Below, one piece after another: positions 1-5,087 of a stretch of 6,688 nucleotides of DNA. Position 1 is the stretch's first letter; each line of letters begins with the position of its first letter. Source of the DNA: Dehalococcoidia bacterium (GTDB taxonomy: Bacteria; Chloroflexota; Dehalococcoidia; UBA2979). A model generated the notes under the pieces. The model did no database searches. It saw only the letters and a list, made by a program, of their open reading frames with translations, and was not told the origin of the DNA. Location of the stretch: contig JASLOV010000073.1 in assembly GCA_030745285.1 (NCBI GenBank), forward strand, positions 1-6,688, in the 5' to 3' direction. A program made the position numbers and the translations under genes.

Positions 1-847
1 CTGCCAGCGCTACGTCGTCGATGGCGGCCGCGAGGTGCTGGCCAATGCGCTCGACCTTCTCCGCGCCGGAGAAGGCTGCGCTGCCGAATGTGCCCTCGAT
101 GGCATGCACCGTCGTGACGGTGTCATTGGGCGAAAGCAGCAGCGTGGTGTTGCGGTCCGATGCCACGCGATCGAGCAGATACGGGCTCGGGTCGTGGCCG
201 CCGGTCAGGATCAGGCAGCGCGGCGCCGTTCGCAGCGCCGCCAGCGCGATGTCGACCTTCTCCGCACGCGTCACGATCACCTTGCGGTCAAAGCGCCCGA
301 AGTGAGGCTCGTCGGAGTCCTCGAACACCGGTCCGACGACGATGTGCTCGCAGATGCTGGCGTCGCCGACGACGGAGCGAGCGAGCACCCGCGCTCCGCT
401 TACCTCGCGCAACACCTCGACGGTCGGCGCGGCCAGTAGACGGTCCTCCGGCACAGCCATCGCGGCACCCGCCGCCACTCGGTTAGCGATCGTGGTAGCG
501 CCGCCCGTACTCCCCGCGGAAGCGGCGTCACCGGCAGCACTGACCAGCAGCACCCGTCCTCCTCCGGCCTGGCGCGCAATCGCTGCGGGGTCGGCGCCGG
601 CGGGCGCCTCGAGCACGGTCACGCCGCCGTCCGCTGCTGCATCCGACGGCACGGCCAGCGGCGTGCCCGACGCCGACGCGAACTCGAGCGTCGCGAACAG
701 TGCCGCATCGCCCTCGGCTCTGGCATCCCCAGCCAGGCGTTCGACGCGGACGGTGTTGCCTGCGTAGGCGAGGCGGTGCGCCAGGCCGGCGGCCATCGTG
801 GTCGCCCCCGCTTCGGGCTCGACGCCACCGACAACGATCACGGCCAT
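1..847 (-). CDS. BioD-like N-terminal plus DRTGG-domain protein (phosphotransacetylase N-terminal-like, COG0857 type), 3' end outside the window
   Basis: The reverse strand is open from the ATG at 847 to the window edge, giving 282 codons. A GAGAGG ribosome-binding site (complement of 856-861) sits 8 bases before the ATG. Residues 1-110 look like the BioD-type P-loop fold: a hydrophobic beta strand MAVIVVGG, a loop EPEAGATT, then a helix MAAGLAHRLA. In the family this loop reads xGKTT; here residues 14-17 are GATT, so the Walker A lysine is missing. Residues about 140-260 match the DRTGG domain in the motifs ICEHIVVGP (Cys166), HFGRFDRKVIVTRAEK, CLILTGGHDPSPYLL (Thr215-Gly-Gly) and a following LLLSPNDTVTTV. 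Family members are stand-alone or fused to phosphotransacetylase and are thought to be regulatory or nucleotide-sensing; the exact role is unknown. It is divergent from the metallopeptidase gene and cytosolic, with no signal peptide. Confident of the gene, less so of nucleotide binding. Confidence 0.85.
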   Translation of the reverse strand, partial: MAVIVVGGVEPEAGATTMAAGLAHRLAYAGNTVRVERLAGDARAEGDAALFATLEFASASGTPLAVPSDAAADGGVTVLEAPAGADPAAIARQAGGGRVLLVSAAGDAASAGSTGGATTIANRVAAGAAMAVPEDRLLAAPTVEVLREVSGARVLARSVVGDASICEHIVVGPVFEDSDEPHFGRFDRKVIVTRAEKVDIALAALRTAPRCLILTGGHDPSPYLLDRVASDRNTTLLLSPNDTVTTVHAIEGTFGSAAFSGAEKVERIGQHLAAAIDDVALA

Positions 848-1109
848 CTCGTCTGCCTCTCGGACACCAGCATCAGAGTCGAACCCGCGCCGTCGCGACG
901 TTCGTTCCTCCTGGTCCGTCACCGTCCCCGACCACTGCCGCGGACTCTATCAGGGACAGCACTCTACGCCACAGCCTGCCGCTCTCGTCAGCTGGACGGT
1001 GGCCGCCAGGGTTGCCGTATCATGTCTACGGGCTCCTCGACGCCGAACGCCAGGCGCGCACGCACGTTGCAGAGAGGTAGACGCAACGCGTGGAAGGTGG
1101 CAGCAGACG
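848..1109. promoter_or_regulatory. Divergent intergenic region between the DRTGG gene and the metallopeptidase gene
   Basis: This 262-base spacer must hold the start signals for both genes. I see ribosome-binding sites at both ends (complement of 856-861 for the minus gene, 1092-1100 for the plus gene) but no clear -35/-10 pair. A 6-bp inverted repeat CGTTGC/GCAACG (1065-1070 and 1083-1088, 12-base loop) lies directly before the plus-strand ribosome-binding site and could be an operator or a leader hairpin. Open frames that cross this region are GC-driven and lack protein-like composition. Confidence 0.5.
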
Positions 1110-2498
1110 ATGCCGCGTCGGCCCGGCGCCCGCCTGAGCGTGGCCGTGCTGACGGCTGCGCTGCTGCTCGTGCCGGTGACGCTGGCCGCCACCGGAAACA
1201 TTGCACGCGCCATGCCGGGCGACAGCCGGGCGCAGCCGCACCAGACCCCCGATCTCTACCGCGCCGCCATCGATGAGACCGCCACCGAACTGCTGCCGGG
1301 CCCCGCGCACCACCGTCCCGGCCGACCCCGCCTCCCGGGCGCGCCTCGCCCGCCGGCGCGTCCCCCGGTCGTCGCGGCGCTCCCGCCCGCTGAGACCCGC
1401 TGCGGCCCGTTCGACGCCACCGGCCGCACTCTGCCACTCACCAGCCTGGGCGCGTGGCGCACATCGGCAACCGGCCGCGTCTCCCTCGCCTACCGCGCGG
1501 GCTCGACGGCTGAGCGAGATCTCGAAGCCGTCAGGGAGGTCGTCACCAGTACGTTGCTGCTCGTCGAGGAGGTACTGGGGACGCCACCGCTCGCGGACTT
1601 CTCCATCGTCGTGCACGAGAGTGCCGAGAGCATCGCCCGGCTGATGGGGACCGCCAATCCGCACTTCGACGGTCGCAGCGTTCACATCGTTTGTGGCTGG
1701 CCCGTGAACCTGACGGCCCTGGCCCACGAGACGGCGCACGCGGTATCGCGCCTGAACTTCGGGCTGCGGGCCCCTGCCCTGCTCGGCGAAGGGCTGGCTG
1801 TCTGGGTCGCGCCGCGTGTGCTCGAGCTGGCCCTGGAGCGGGAACTCCCGCTGTGGAGCAGCACCAGCGGCCCGCAGTACTACCTGTCCGCGCTCAGCGG
1901 CCGCACATTGCCCTCGGTGCAGTCGCTGGTCGACACCAATGCCTTCAGCGAGACCGACGCGACGCTGGCCTACGGGACGGCGTCGCTCGTGGTCGCTCAC
2001 CTTATCGAGCAGCACGGCCTGGACCGGCTGTGGGCGCTCTGGGCCGAGGGAGACCGCGTCGAGGGCGCGCTCTTCGAGCACTACGGACTGACCTGGACCG
2101 AGCTGGATGCCGAGTATCGCGCGACGTTCGGTCTCGACCCGGGCCCGCAGGCGGCCGCGCAACGCCCGCCCGCCTCGACCTGCGATGGAGCGATCGTGCG
2201 CATCGGCAGCGCCCTGCCAGCGCCTGGCCGGCAGCTCGCGGACGGCCCCGTCGCAGCAACCGCACGTGGCTCGTACGAGCTGCCGGATGGGTGCGCGGAC
2301 GCGGGTGAATTGCTGTTGCACATCCGCTGGGTCTACGAGCGGGATGGGAACCACTTCCTGGGCACGTCCCGGCCCGTGCTCAGCAAGAACGGCGCGTTCT
2401 TCGTCTCCGCCGCGGGAAGCGATACCGCCGGCGGCGGCGCTGGTGCGACCTACTGGGCGCTGAGCCTGGACGGACGGCTGATCGCCGCCGGTGAGTGA
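1110..2498 (+). CDS. Secreted HExxH metallopeptidase, peptidase MA-like (gluzincin type), with an unassigned C-terminal domain
   Basis: The product is 462 aa. The ATG at 1110 is preceded by GGAAGGTGG (1092-1100); the frame is open further upstream but that part overlaps the divergent gene and is not protein-like. Residues 1-30 form a signal peptide: basic MPRRPGAR, hydrophobic LSVAVLTAALLLVPVTLAA, then a likely signal-peptidase cut near residues 27-35. A Pro/Arg/Ala-rich linker spans about 64-96. The peptidase domain (about 98-345) carries HETAH (His206, Glu207, His210) and GEGLAVW with Glu227 as third zinc ligand, the HExxH-(16)-E arrangement of the peptidase MA-like family (PF13485). A tail of roughly 110 residues contains Cys358 and Cys395, which could pair; I do not recognise it. 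Expected to be an extracytoplasmic zinc protease of unknown substrate. Homologues in high-GC bacteria are often lipoproteins; no lipobox is seen here. Confidence 0.88.
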   Translation: MPRRPGARLSVAVLTAALLLVPVTLAATGNIARAMPGDSRAQPHQTPDLYRAAIDETATELLPGPAHHRPGRPRLPGAPRPPARPPVVAALPPAETRCGPFDATGRTLPLTSLGAWRTSATGRVSLAYRAGSTAERDLEAVREVVTSTLLLVEEVLGTPPLADFSIVVHESAESIARLMGTANPHFDGRSVHIVCGWPVNLTALAHETAHAVSRLNFGLRAPALLGEGLAVWVAPRVLELALERELPLWSSTSGPQYYLSALSGRTLPSVQSLVDTNAFSETDATLAYGTASLVVAHLIEQHGLDRLWALWAEGDRVEGALFEHYGLTWTELDAEYRATFGLDPGPQAAAQRPPASTCDGAIVRIGSALPAPGRQLADGPVAATARGSYELPDGCADAGELLLHIRWVYERDGNHFLGTSRPVLSKNGAFFVSAAGSDTAGGGAGATYWALSLDGRLIAAGE

Positions 2499-2572
2499 GG
2501 CAGCAGCATGCGACGAGCGTGGCCAGCCCCACCGTGTCAGAGCCGGCTTTCGCCGCGCTACAAGGAAACTTT

Positions 2573-2604
2573 AAGTCTGGTCTTGCGAAGGATTGCAAGT
2601 CTGG
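2573..2604 (+). repeat. Direct repeat AAGTCTGG, two copies 24 bp apart, next to a promoter-like element
   Basis: AAGTCTGG occurs exactly at 2573-2580 and 2597-2604, start to start 24 bp (a little over two helical turns). The flanks are partly alike (GAAACTTT before the first, AAGGATTGC before the second). The second copy ends four bases before TATACT. This spacing on one face of the helix is what a dimeric regulator or activator site would show. No cognate regulator is identified in the window. Confidence 0.45.
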
Positions 2605-2613
2605 GGTTATACT
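2583..2613 (+). promoter_or_regulatory. Candidate sigma-70-type promoter (TTGCGA, 19-base spacer, TATACT)
   Basis: TATACT at 2608-2613 matches five of six positions of the TATAAT consensus. A weak -35 TTGCGA at 2583-2588 lies 19 bases upstream, slightly long. The AAGTCTGG copy at 2597-2604 lies in the spacer and the other copy just upstream, so a bound regulator would directly affect polymerase. The promoter points at the short ORF starting at 2658. Supported only by sequence resemblance. Confidence 0.4.
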
Positions 2614-2657
2614 GCGCGGTCTAACGGACCGAGACTCCCCGTCCCGGAGACGCGTCC

Positions 2658-2759
2658 ATGTCCACGGCACAAGCAATCGCCATGAAAGAACTCGCCGAGC
2701 GCCGACCAGGCCAGGTGTACGAGAAGCCCGAGGGGCTCCGCAGCCCGCCATCGCGGTAG
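2658..2759 (+). CDS. Short hypothetical ORF, 33 codons, possibly the 5' part of a broken gene
   Basis: ATG at 2658 follows a GGAG (2645-2648) at a usable distance and lies about 45 bases after the promoter-like TATACT. The peptide starts MSTAQAIAMKELAERRPGQV and ends at TAG 2757-2759. Its composition (Ala, Glu, Lys and Gln in helix-like order) is more protein-like than the surrounding frames. The same frame continues after the TAG for 57 codons to TGA 2931-2933 and ends in a very basic stretch that includes SIALIRAQRKALRRRATRS, so this could be one gene of about 91 codons with a nonsense mutation, or a chance open frame. I do not recognise any family. Confidence 0.3.
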   Translation: MSTAQAIAMKELAERRPGQVYEKPEGLRSPPSR

Positions 2760-3009
2760 CGCCGGCTCCTGCGAGGCCGGTCGGACCTTGCCTCGGCCCC
2801 ACCGACGCGGAGCAGCCGCCGGCCCCGCCGGCCGGTTCCCGCCCGCACCCGCCGTCGCGTCTCGATCGCCCTGATCCGGGCGCAACGGAAAGCCCTCCGG
2901 CGCAGGGCGACGAGATCGAACGCGGCTGCCTGAAGGTCTTCAGCGCCGCTGGCATCGGACACCCGTCGCCGCATGTGTCCGCCGGCGCGGCGCGACGTTC
3001 AGTCCTGTA

Positions 3010-3044
3010 AGACTGGATCGCCACCGCCCCTGACGATCCAGTCT
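3010..3044. repeat. Perfect inverted repeat, 11-bp arms with 13-base loop
   Basis: AGACTGGATCG (3010-3020) and CGATCCAGTCT (3034-3044) are exact reverse complements. CAGTC at 3000-3004 can instead pair with GACTG at 3011-3015, so two mutually exclusive stems are possible. No T-run follows on either side, so it is a poor intrinsic terminator. It could be an operator, an RNA structure, or the mark of a small mobile element. Confidence 0.6.
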
Positions 3045-3198
3045 GAACTCGATCTCGGTCGGATGGCGCAATCCGTGGCCCATCGCCATTGCCATCCACA
3101 CGCCGGATTTTGCTCGCGACCTGGCTGCTAATTTCCGCGCCGCGGAGTATCGCCAGAGTCTCTCGATCGTACATGCTGCCCTCGGACCGGCAGCGTGA
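3034..3198 (+). pseudogene. Protein-like open frame without a start codon, possible gene remnant
   Basis: From just after TGA 3031-3033 to TGA 3196-3198 the frame is open for 54 codons and contains no ATG, GTG or TTG. The translation includes PIAIAIHTPDFARDLAANF and then RAAEYRQSLSIVHAALGPAA, which has amphipathic, protein-like spacing unlike neighbouring frames. It begins inside the right arm of the hairpin at 3010-3044 and stops 47 bases before the nitroreductase. It may be the C-terminal end of a lost gene. I do not recognise it, and the opposite strand is open too, so the call is weak. Confidence 0.2.
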
Positions 3199-3245
3199 CC
3201 GCGTGAAGGTCGGCACAAACCATCACCGCGAGAAGGGATGACCCG

Positions 3246-3923
3246 TTGGACTTCGAGACCCTAGTATCTGACCGCAGGAGCATCCGTGGGTACAAGCCGG
3301 ACGCGGTGCCCAGGGAAGTCATCGACGAGGTCATCTCAATCACCAAGTACGCACCGTCATCCATGAACACCCAGCCGTGGCACTTCCACGTGGTCACCGG
3401 CGAGCCGCTTGAGCGCATTCGCGAAGGCAACACAGAACGGATGATGGCCGGCCATCCCCCGGACCGCGAGACCCGGGGCCACGGCGCATACGTCGGTGTC
3501 CACCGTGAGCGCCAGAAGGAGATCGCGGCCGATCTGTTCGAGGCAATGGGCATCGACTGGGGCGACAAGGAGGGGCGCATGGATTGGACCATGCGCGGAT
3601 TCCGTCAGTTCGATGCTCCTGTATCCATCGTCGTCACGGTCGATCGGTCGCTGGACGAAAGCCCCTTCGCCCTCTTTGACCTAGGCGCGGCCACCCACGG
3701 GCTCGTCCTCGCCGCGTGGAGCCGCGGCCTCGGCACCGTGATCAACGGGCAGGGCATCATGCAGTCGGCCGTCGTTCGCGAGCACGCCAACATTCCCGAT
3801 GACGAAGTCATCGTCACATGCGTGGCAATAGGCTACCCGGCCGAGGCGTTCGCAGCAAACGACGTGAAGTCGAGCCGCGTGTCAAATGAGGGCCTCGTCT
3901 CCTACGTCGGCTTCGACGACTGA
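3246..3923 (+). CDS. Nitroreductase-family FMN-dependent oxidoreductase
   Basis: 225 aa from a TTG start; AAGGG (3233-3237) lies 8 bases before it and no other start fits the frame, so TTG is well supported. Family signatures are all in order: RRSIRGYKPD at 10-19 (FMN phosphate contact), APSSMNTQPW at 36-45 (Asn41/Gln43 region, flavin contact), a mid-protein helical insert about 65-115, and a C-terminal GLGTVINGQ (161-169) followed by VAIGYPAE (193-200), typical of the last flavin-binding strand. The length is normal. Members are cytosolic dimers that use NAD(P)H to reduce nitroaromatics, quinones or other electrophiles; the natural substrate cannot be told. The gene appears single, with hairpins on its 3' side, and its codons look less GC-rich than its neighbours, which may indicate separate acquisition. 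Confidence 0.93.
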   Translation: MDFETLVSDRRSIRGYKPDAVPREVIDEVISITKYAPSSMNTQPWHFHVVTGEPLERIREGNTERMMAGHPPDRETRGHGAYVGVHRERQKEIAADLFEAMGIDWGDKEGRMDWTMRGFRQFDAPVSIVVTVDRSLDESPFALFDLGAATHGLVLAAWSRGLGTVINGQGIMQSAVVREHANIPDDEVIVTCVAIGYPAEAFAANDVKSSRVSNEGLVSYVGFDD

Positions 3924-3938
3924 CTCCGGGCCCCGGAG
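3924..3938 (+). terminator. Short GC palindrome directly after the nitroreductase stop
   Basis: CTCCGGG (3924-3930) and CCCGGAG (3932-3938) are exact reverse complements around a single base. The stem starts immediately after the TGA. A pyrimidine stretch TCTTCTTCC follows at 3949-3957, too far for a standard terminator. It may protect the mRNA 3' end; the stronger hairpin at 4004-4031 is the better terminator. Confidence 0.35.
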
Positions 3939-4003
3939 AGAGCCAGACTCTTCTTCCGGGCCGCTGGTACAAGCGGGCAACAGCGGGCCACGCCGCACAA
4001 CAG

Positions 4004-4031
4004 AACGCCGGGGCGGGGTCGCCCCGGCGTT
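4004..4031. terminator. Strong hairpin terminator between nitroreductase and tRNA-Phe (probably bidirectional)
   Basis: AACGCCGGGGCG (4004-4015), loop GGGT, CGCCCCGGCGTT (4020-4031): a perfect 12-bp, mostly G-C stem with AA/TT at its base, the look of an intrinsic terminator. CCTTGTG follows on the plus strand and CTGTTGTG on the minus strand, only modest U-tracts. It lies between two convergent transcripts, 81 bases after the nitroreductase stop and 11 bases after the tRNA-Phe 3' end, so it likely serves both. Confidence 0.8.
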
Positions 4032-4042
4032 CCTTGTGATCC

Positions 4043-4118
4043 TGGTGCCGAGGGCCAGAATCGAACTGGCGACACCGCGATTTTCAGTCGCGTGCTCTAC
4101 CGACTGAGCTACCTCGGC
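4043..4118 (-). tRNA. tRNA-Phe (anticodon GAA), intact, CCA encoded
   Basis: 76 nt on the minus strand. Acceptor GCCGAGG (4118-4112) pairs perfectly with CCTCGGC (4053-4047), followed by A73 and an encoded CCA (4045-4043). The D arm carries AGCTCAGTCGGTAGAGC. Anticodon stem CGCGA/TCGCG is perfect around loop CTGAAAA (4081-4087), anticodon GAA at 4085-4083. T arm GCCAG-TTCGATT-CTGGC is perfect. All invariant positions seen are normal, so it should be functional. Confidence 0.97.
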
Positions 4119-4127
4119 CCGTCGCAA

Positions 4128-4139
4128 ATTCAACTATAG
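4128..4139 (-). promoter_or_regulatory. Candidate -10 region of the tRNA-Phe promoter
   Basis: On the minus strand the bases 15-20 upstream of the tRNA (4139-4134) read TATAGT, five of six to the -10 consensus, followed by TTGAAT (4133-4128). A TTGTTC lies 17 bases upstream of TTGAAT but only 12 upstream of TATAGT, inside the right copy of the 23-bp repeat. Which pair is used cannot be settled; an AT-rich patch in this GC-rich DNA right before a tRNA is strong circumstantial support. Confidence 0.5.
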
Positions 4140-4333
4140 CCGGGCCGCTGGAACAACCGGGCCGCCGGACAGGAGCGTCGAGCGCGCCAGCAGCGCGCTA
4201 GTCGAGACCGGGGTGCCGCCGACCGGCGGCTAGTCGTGCGCTCAGGTGGGAGCGTGCCGATGCTCGACGAGGACGTCGAACGACTCACACGAGTCTAGCC
4301 GCTACCCGAAAATGGCCGCAGCAAGCATCAGAA

Positions 4334-4351
4334 GTCCCCTGCTTGTCCCCT
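4334..4351 (+). repeat. Tandem GTCCCCT motif, 11-bp period, possible integrase arm site
   Basis: GTCCCCT at 4334-4340 and again at 4345-4351, start to start exactly 11 bp. Short direct repeats with helical-turn spacing beside an att core are typical of arm-type binding sites of tyrosine recombinases or of excisionase sites. It lies on the opposite side of the tRNA-Glu core from the recombinase remnant. Confidence 0.35.
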
Positions 4352-4369
4352 CGAGCGGCTCCGGGATCA

Positions 4370-4399
4370 CTGGGAGCGGCCCCGCGGGGCCGCTCCCAG
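4370..4399. terminator. Perfect 30-base palindrome, terminator-like hairpin downstream of the tRNA-Glu fragment
   Basis: The 30 bases are a perfect reverse-complement palindrome (arms start CTGGGAGCGGCC), able to form a very stable G-C stem with a minimal loop; GGAT (4364-4367) and ATCC (4400-4403) can extend it. It lies 12 bases past the 3' CCA of the tRNA-Glu fragment, where the original tRNA gene's terminator would be. Neither side has a clear T-run. Confidence 0.6.
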
Positions 4400-4411
4400 A
4401 TCCATCTCGGT

Positions 4412-4458
4412 TGGTGCCGCATAGGGGATTCGAACCCCTGATCTCCGCCTTGAGAGGG
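4412..4458 (-). other. 3' half of tRNA-Glu (CTC): att-site core of an integrated element
   Basis: Reading the minus strand, the anticodon loop CTCTCAA (4456-4450; anticodon CTC at 4454-4452), the 3' anticodon stem GGCGG (4449-4445), a 5-base variable loop, a perfect T arm AGGGG-TTCGAAT-CCCCT (4439-4423), acceptor 3' strand ATGCGGC (4422-4416), A73 and CCA (4414-4412) are all intact. The 5' half is absent: after 4458 the sequence no longer matches the needed CCGCC stem and no D arm or GCCGCAT acceptor strand follows. Tyrosine-recombinase elements commonly integrate in the anticodon or T region and leave exactly such a 3' fragment at one end, and a recombinase remnant lies 142 bases away in the expected place. 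Not a functional tRNA. Confidence 0.85.
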
Positions 4459-4573
4459 ATTCGCCGCTCGTGCCGGCCGCTCCCGCTCCAGCACTTCCAG
4501 TGTCCTCAGGAACCCATCCCCCAACCTTCGTCGGGCGCACCGTCCCCTGCCCTACCATCCGTTACCAGAGAAC

Positions 4574-4593
4574 ATGGCCACCAGATGGCCACC
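4574..4593 (+). repeat. Tandem ATGGCCACC motif, 11-bp period, possible integrase arm site
   Basis: ATGGCCACC at 4574-4582 and 4585-4593, separated by AG, period 11 bp. It lies between the att core and the 3' end of the recombinase remnant, where arm-type sites are usually found. The motif differs from the GTCCCCT pair on the other side of the core, so the two would bind different proteins or represent different elements. Confidence 0.4.
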
Positions 4594-4599
4594 TCGAAG

Positions 4600-4836
4600 C
4601 TACGCGAGTAGATGGTCGAGCGCCTCAGCCGCCTGACGCTGCTGGCCTTTGAGCAGGTGGGCGTACACGTCCATCGTGAAGCTGGCGCTGGCGTGCCCTA
4701 GACGACGGCTGACGGTGTAGATGTCGACCCCGGCCTTGATCTACTGGCTCGCAGCGGTGTGCCGGAGCCCATGCCGCGTGAGCAGACCGTGGTTGCGGCC
4801 CGCCACGAGCTTGACACCGAACGAGGGATGATCGGG
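4600..4836 (-). pseudogene. Tyrosine recombinase (phage integrase) remnant, C-terminal catalytic part with in-frame TAG
   Basis: The minus strand from about 4836 down to the TAG at 4602-4600 encodes the last ~78 residues of a phage-type integrase. Visible motifs: HGLRHTAASQ (box II HxLRH; His 4771-4773, Arg 4762-4764, His 4759-4761), IKAGVDIYTVSRRLGHASAS (LGH histidine 4693-4695), and MDVYAHLL with the nucleophile Tyr at 4663-4665, then a short charged tail to the stop. A TAG at 4743-4741 interrupts between ASQ and IKAG, most simply a Trp TGG changed to TAG. Homology fades upstream at a G-rich run (4834-4847), so the N-terminal and core-binding domains and the first catalytic Arg are gone. 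The enzyme would have integrated the element at the neighbouring tRNA-Glu core. It is clearly inactive. Confidence 0.88.
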
Positions 4837-4849
4837 GGTGGGGGGGGCT

Positions 4850-5087
4850 CCCTCGCGTCGGTTCCTTTCGTTGCCGATGCCTCGCGAGCGGAGAGCTGAG
4901 TGAAGAGTGACGCGCTCGCCTAGGGTGTGCTGGCCCTAGCCGGGCTCCGCCCAGCGTCTCCATGTCCTGTCCAGTACGATACGCGATGCATGTCAGCCTG
5001 CTCAGGACACAATCGGCGCGGGATCTGAACCGCACCAAGGTCGCCGCTGGCTGCCACGAAGAACACAATACTTGGGAGGTGGTAGAC
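4850..5087. other. Gene-free decayed stretch inside the island
   Basis: No recognisable gene. A plus-strand frame from ATG 4962 through ATG 4986 to TGA 5136 is open but its first part looks random; only the portion from 5088 has a good ribosome-binding site. Two short inverted repeats are visible: CTAGGG/CCCTAG (4920-4925 and 4934-4939) and TGTCCTG/CAGGACA (4963-4969 and 5003-5009). The missing N-terminal part of the recombinase would belong here but cannot be traced. Confidence 0.4.

Larger units (their letters stand above)
2499..3245. other. Gene-poor stretch between metallopeptidase and nitroreductase
   Basis: About 750 bases without a convincing intact gene. Long open frames exist on both strands but their translations are rich in Arg, Pro and Ala and look like GC-rich noise. 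Separate entries cover what is visible: a direct repeat with a promoter-like TATACT, a short ORF with an in-frame TAG, a perfect hairpin at 3010-3044, and a start-less protein-like frame before the nitroreductase. The part after about 3000 is visibly less GC-rich than the metallopeptidase gene. Decayed or acquired DNA is the simplest reading. Confidence 0.5.
3956..4162. repeat. 23-bp imperfect direct repeat flanking the terminator and tRNA-Phe
   Basis: The 23 bases at 3956-3978 and at 4140-4162 agree at 21 positions; both start CCGGGCCGCTGG, then differ T/A, share ACAA, differ G/C, and end CGGGC. They are in the same orientation with starts 184 bp apart, and enclose the terminator hairpin and tRNA-Phe. 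The right copy lies just upstream of tRNA-Phe (minus strand), in its promoter region. Could be a segmental duplication or an old insertion footprint. Confidence 0.6.
4163..4411. other. Non-coding spacer between tRNA-Phe and the tRNA-Glu fragment
   Basis: No coding region is seen. It contains two small perfect hairpins, AGCGCGC/GCGCGCT (4181-4187 and 4193-4199) and GCCGCC/GGCGGC (4215-4220 and 4225-4230), two 11-bp-spaced GTCCCCT copies (4334-4351), and the large palindrome at 4370-4399. If the att reading of the tRNA-Glu fragment is right, this side is the original chromosome downstream of tRNA-Glu. Confidence 0.5.

Noticed and set aside
798..1109. Upstream extension of the metallopeptidase frame to 798
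   Set aside because: The extension overlaps the divergent gene, has no hydrophobic or domain-like pattern, and would bury the signal peptide; the ATG at 1110 has a strong ribosome-binding site.
1026..2354. Long open frame (442 codons) on the minus strand
   Set aside because: Opposite the metallopeptidase, whose signal peptide, HETAH and GEGLAVW are clear. The antisense product is Arg/Gly/Gln-rich without motifs.
2380..3216. 278-codon minus-strand frame across the gene-poor stretch
   Set aside because: It overlaps the 3' end of the metallopeptidase, and its composition is Arg/Ser/Gly/Pro-rich with no recognisable domain. I could not support it as a gene.
4412..4458. tRNA-Glu fragment as a tRNA split by a group I intron
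   Set aside because: No 5' half or intron core motifs were seen to the right, whereas an integrase remnant sits in the expected att-proximal position.
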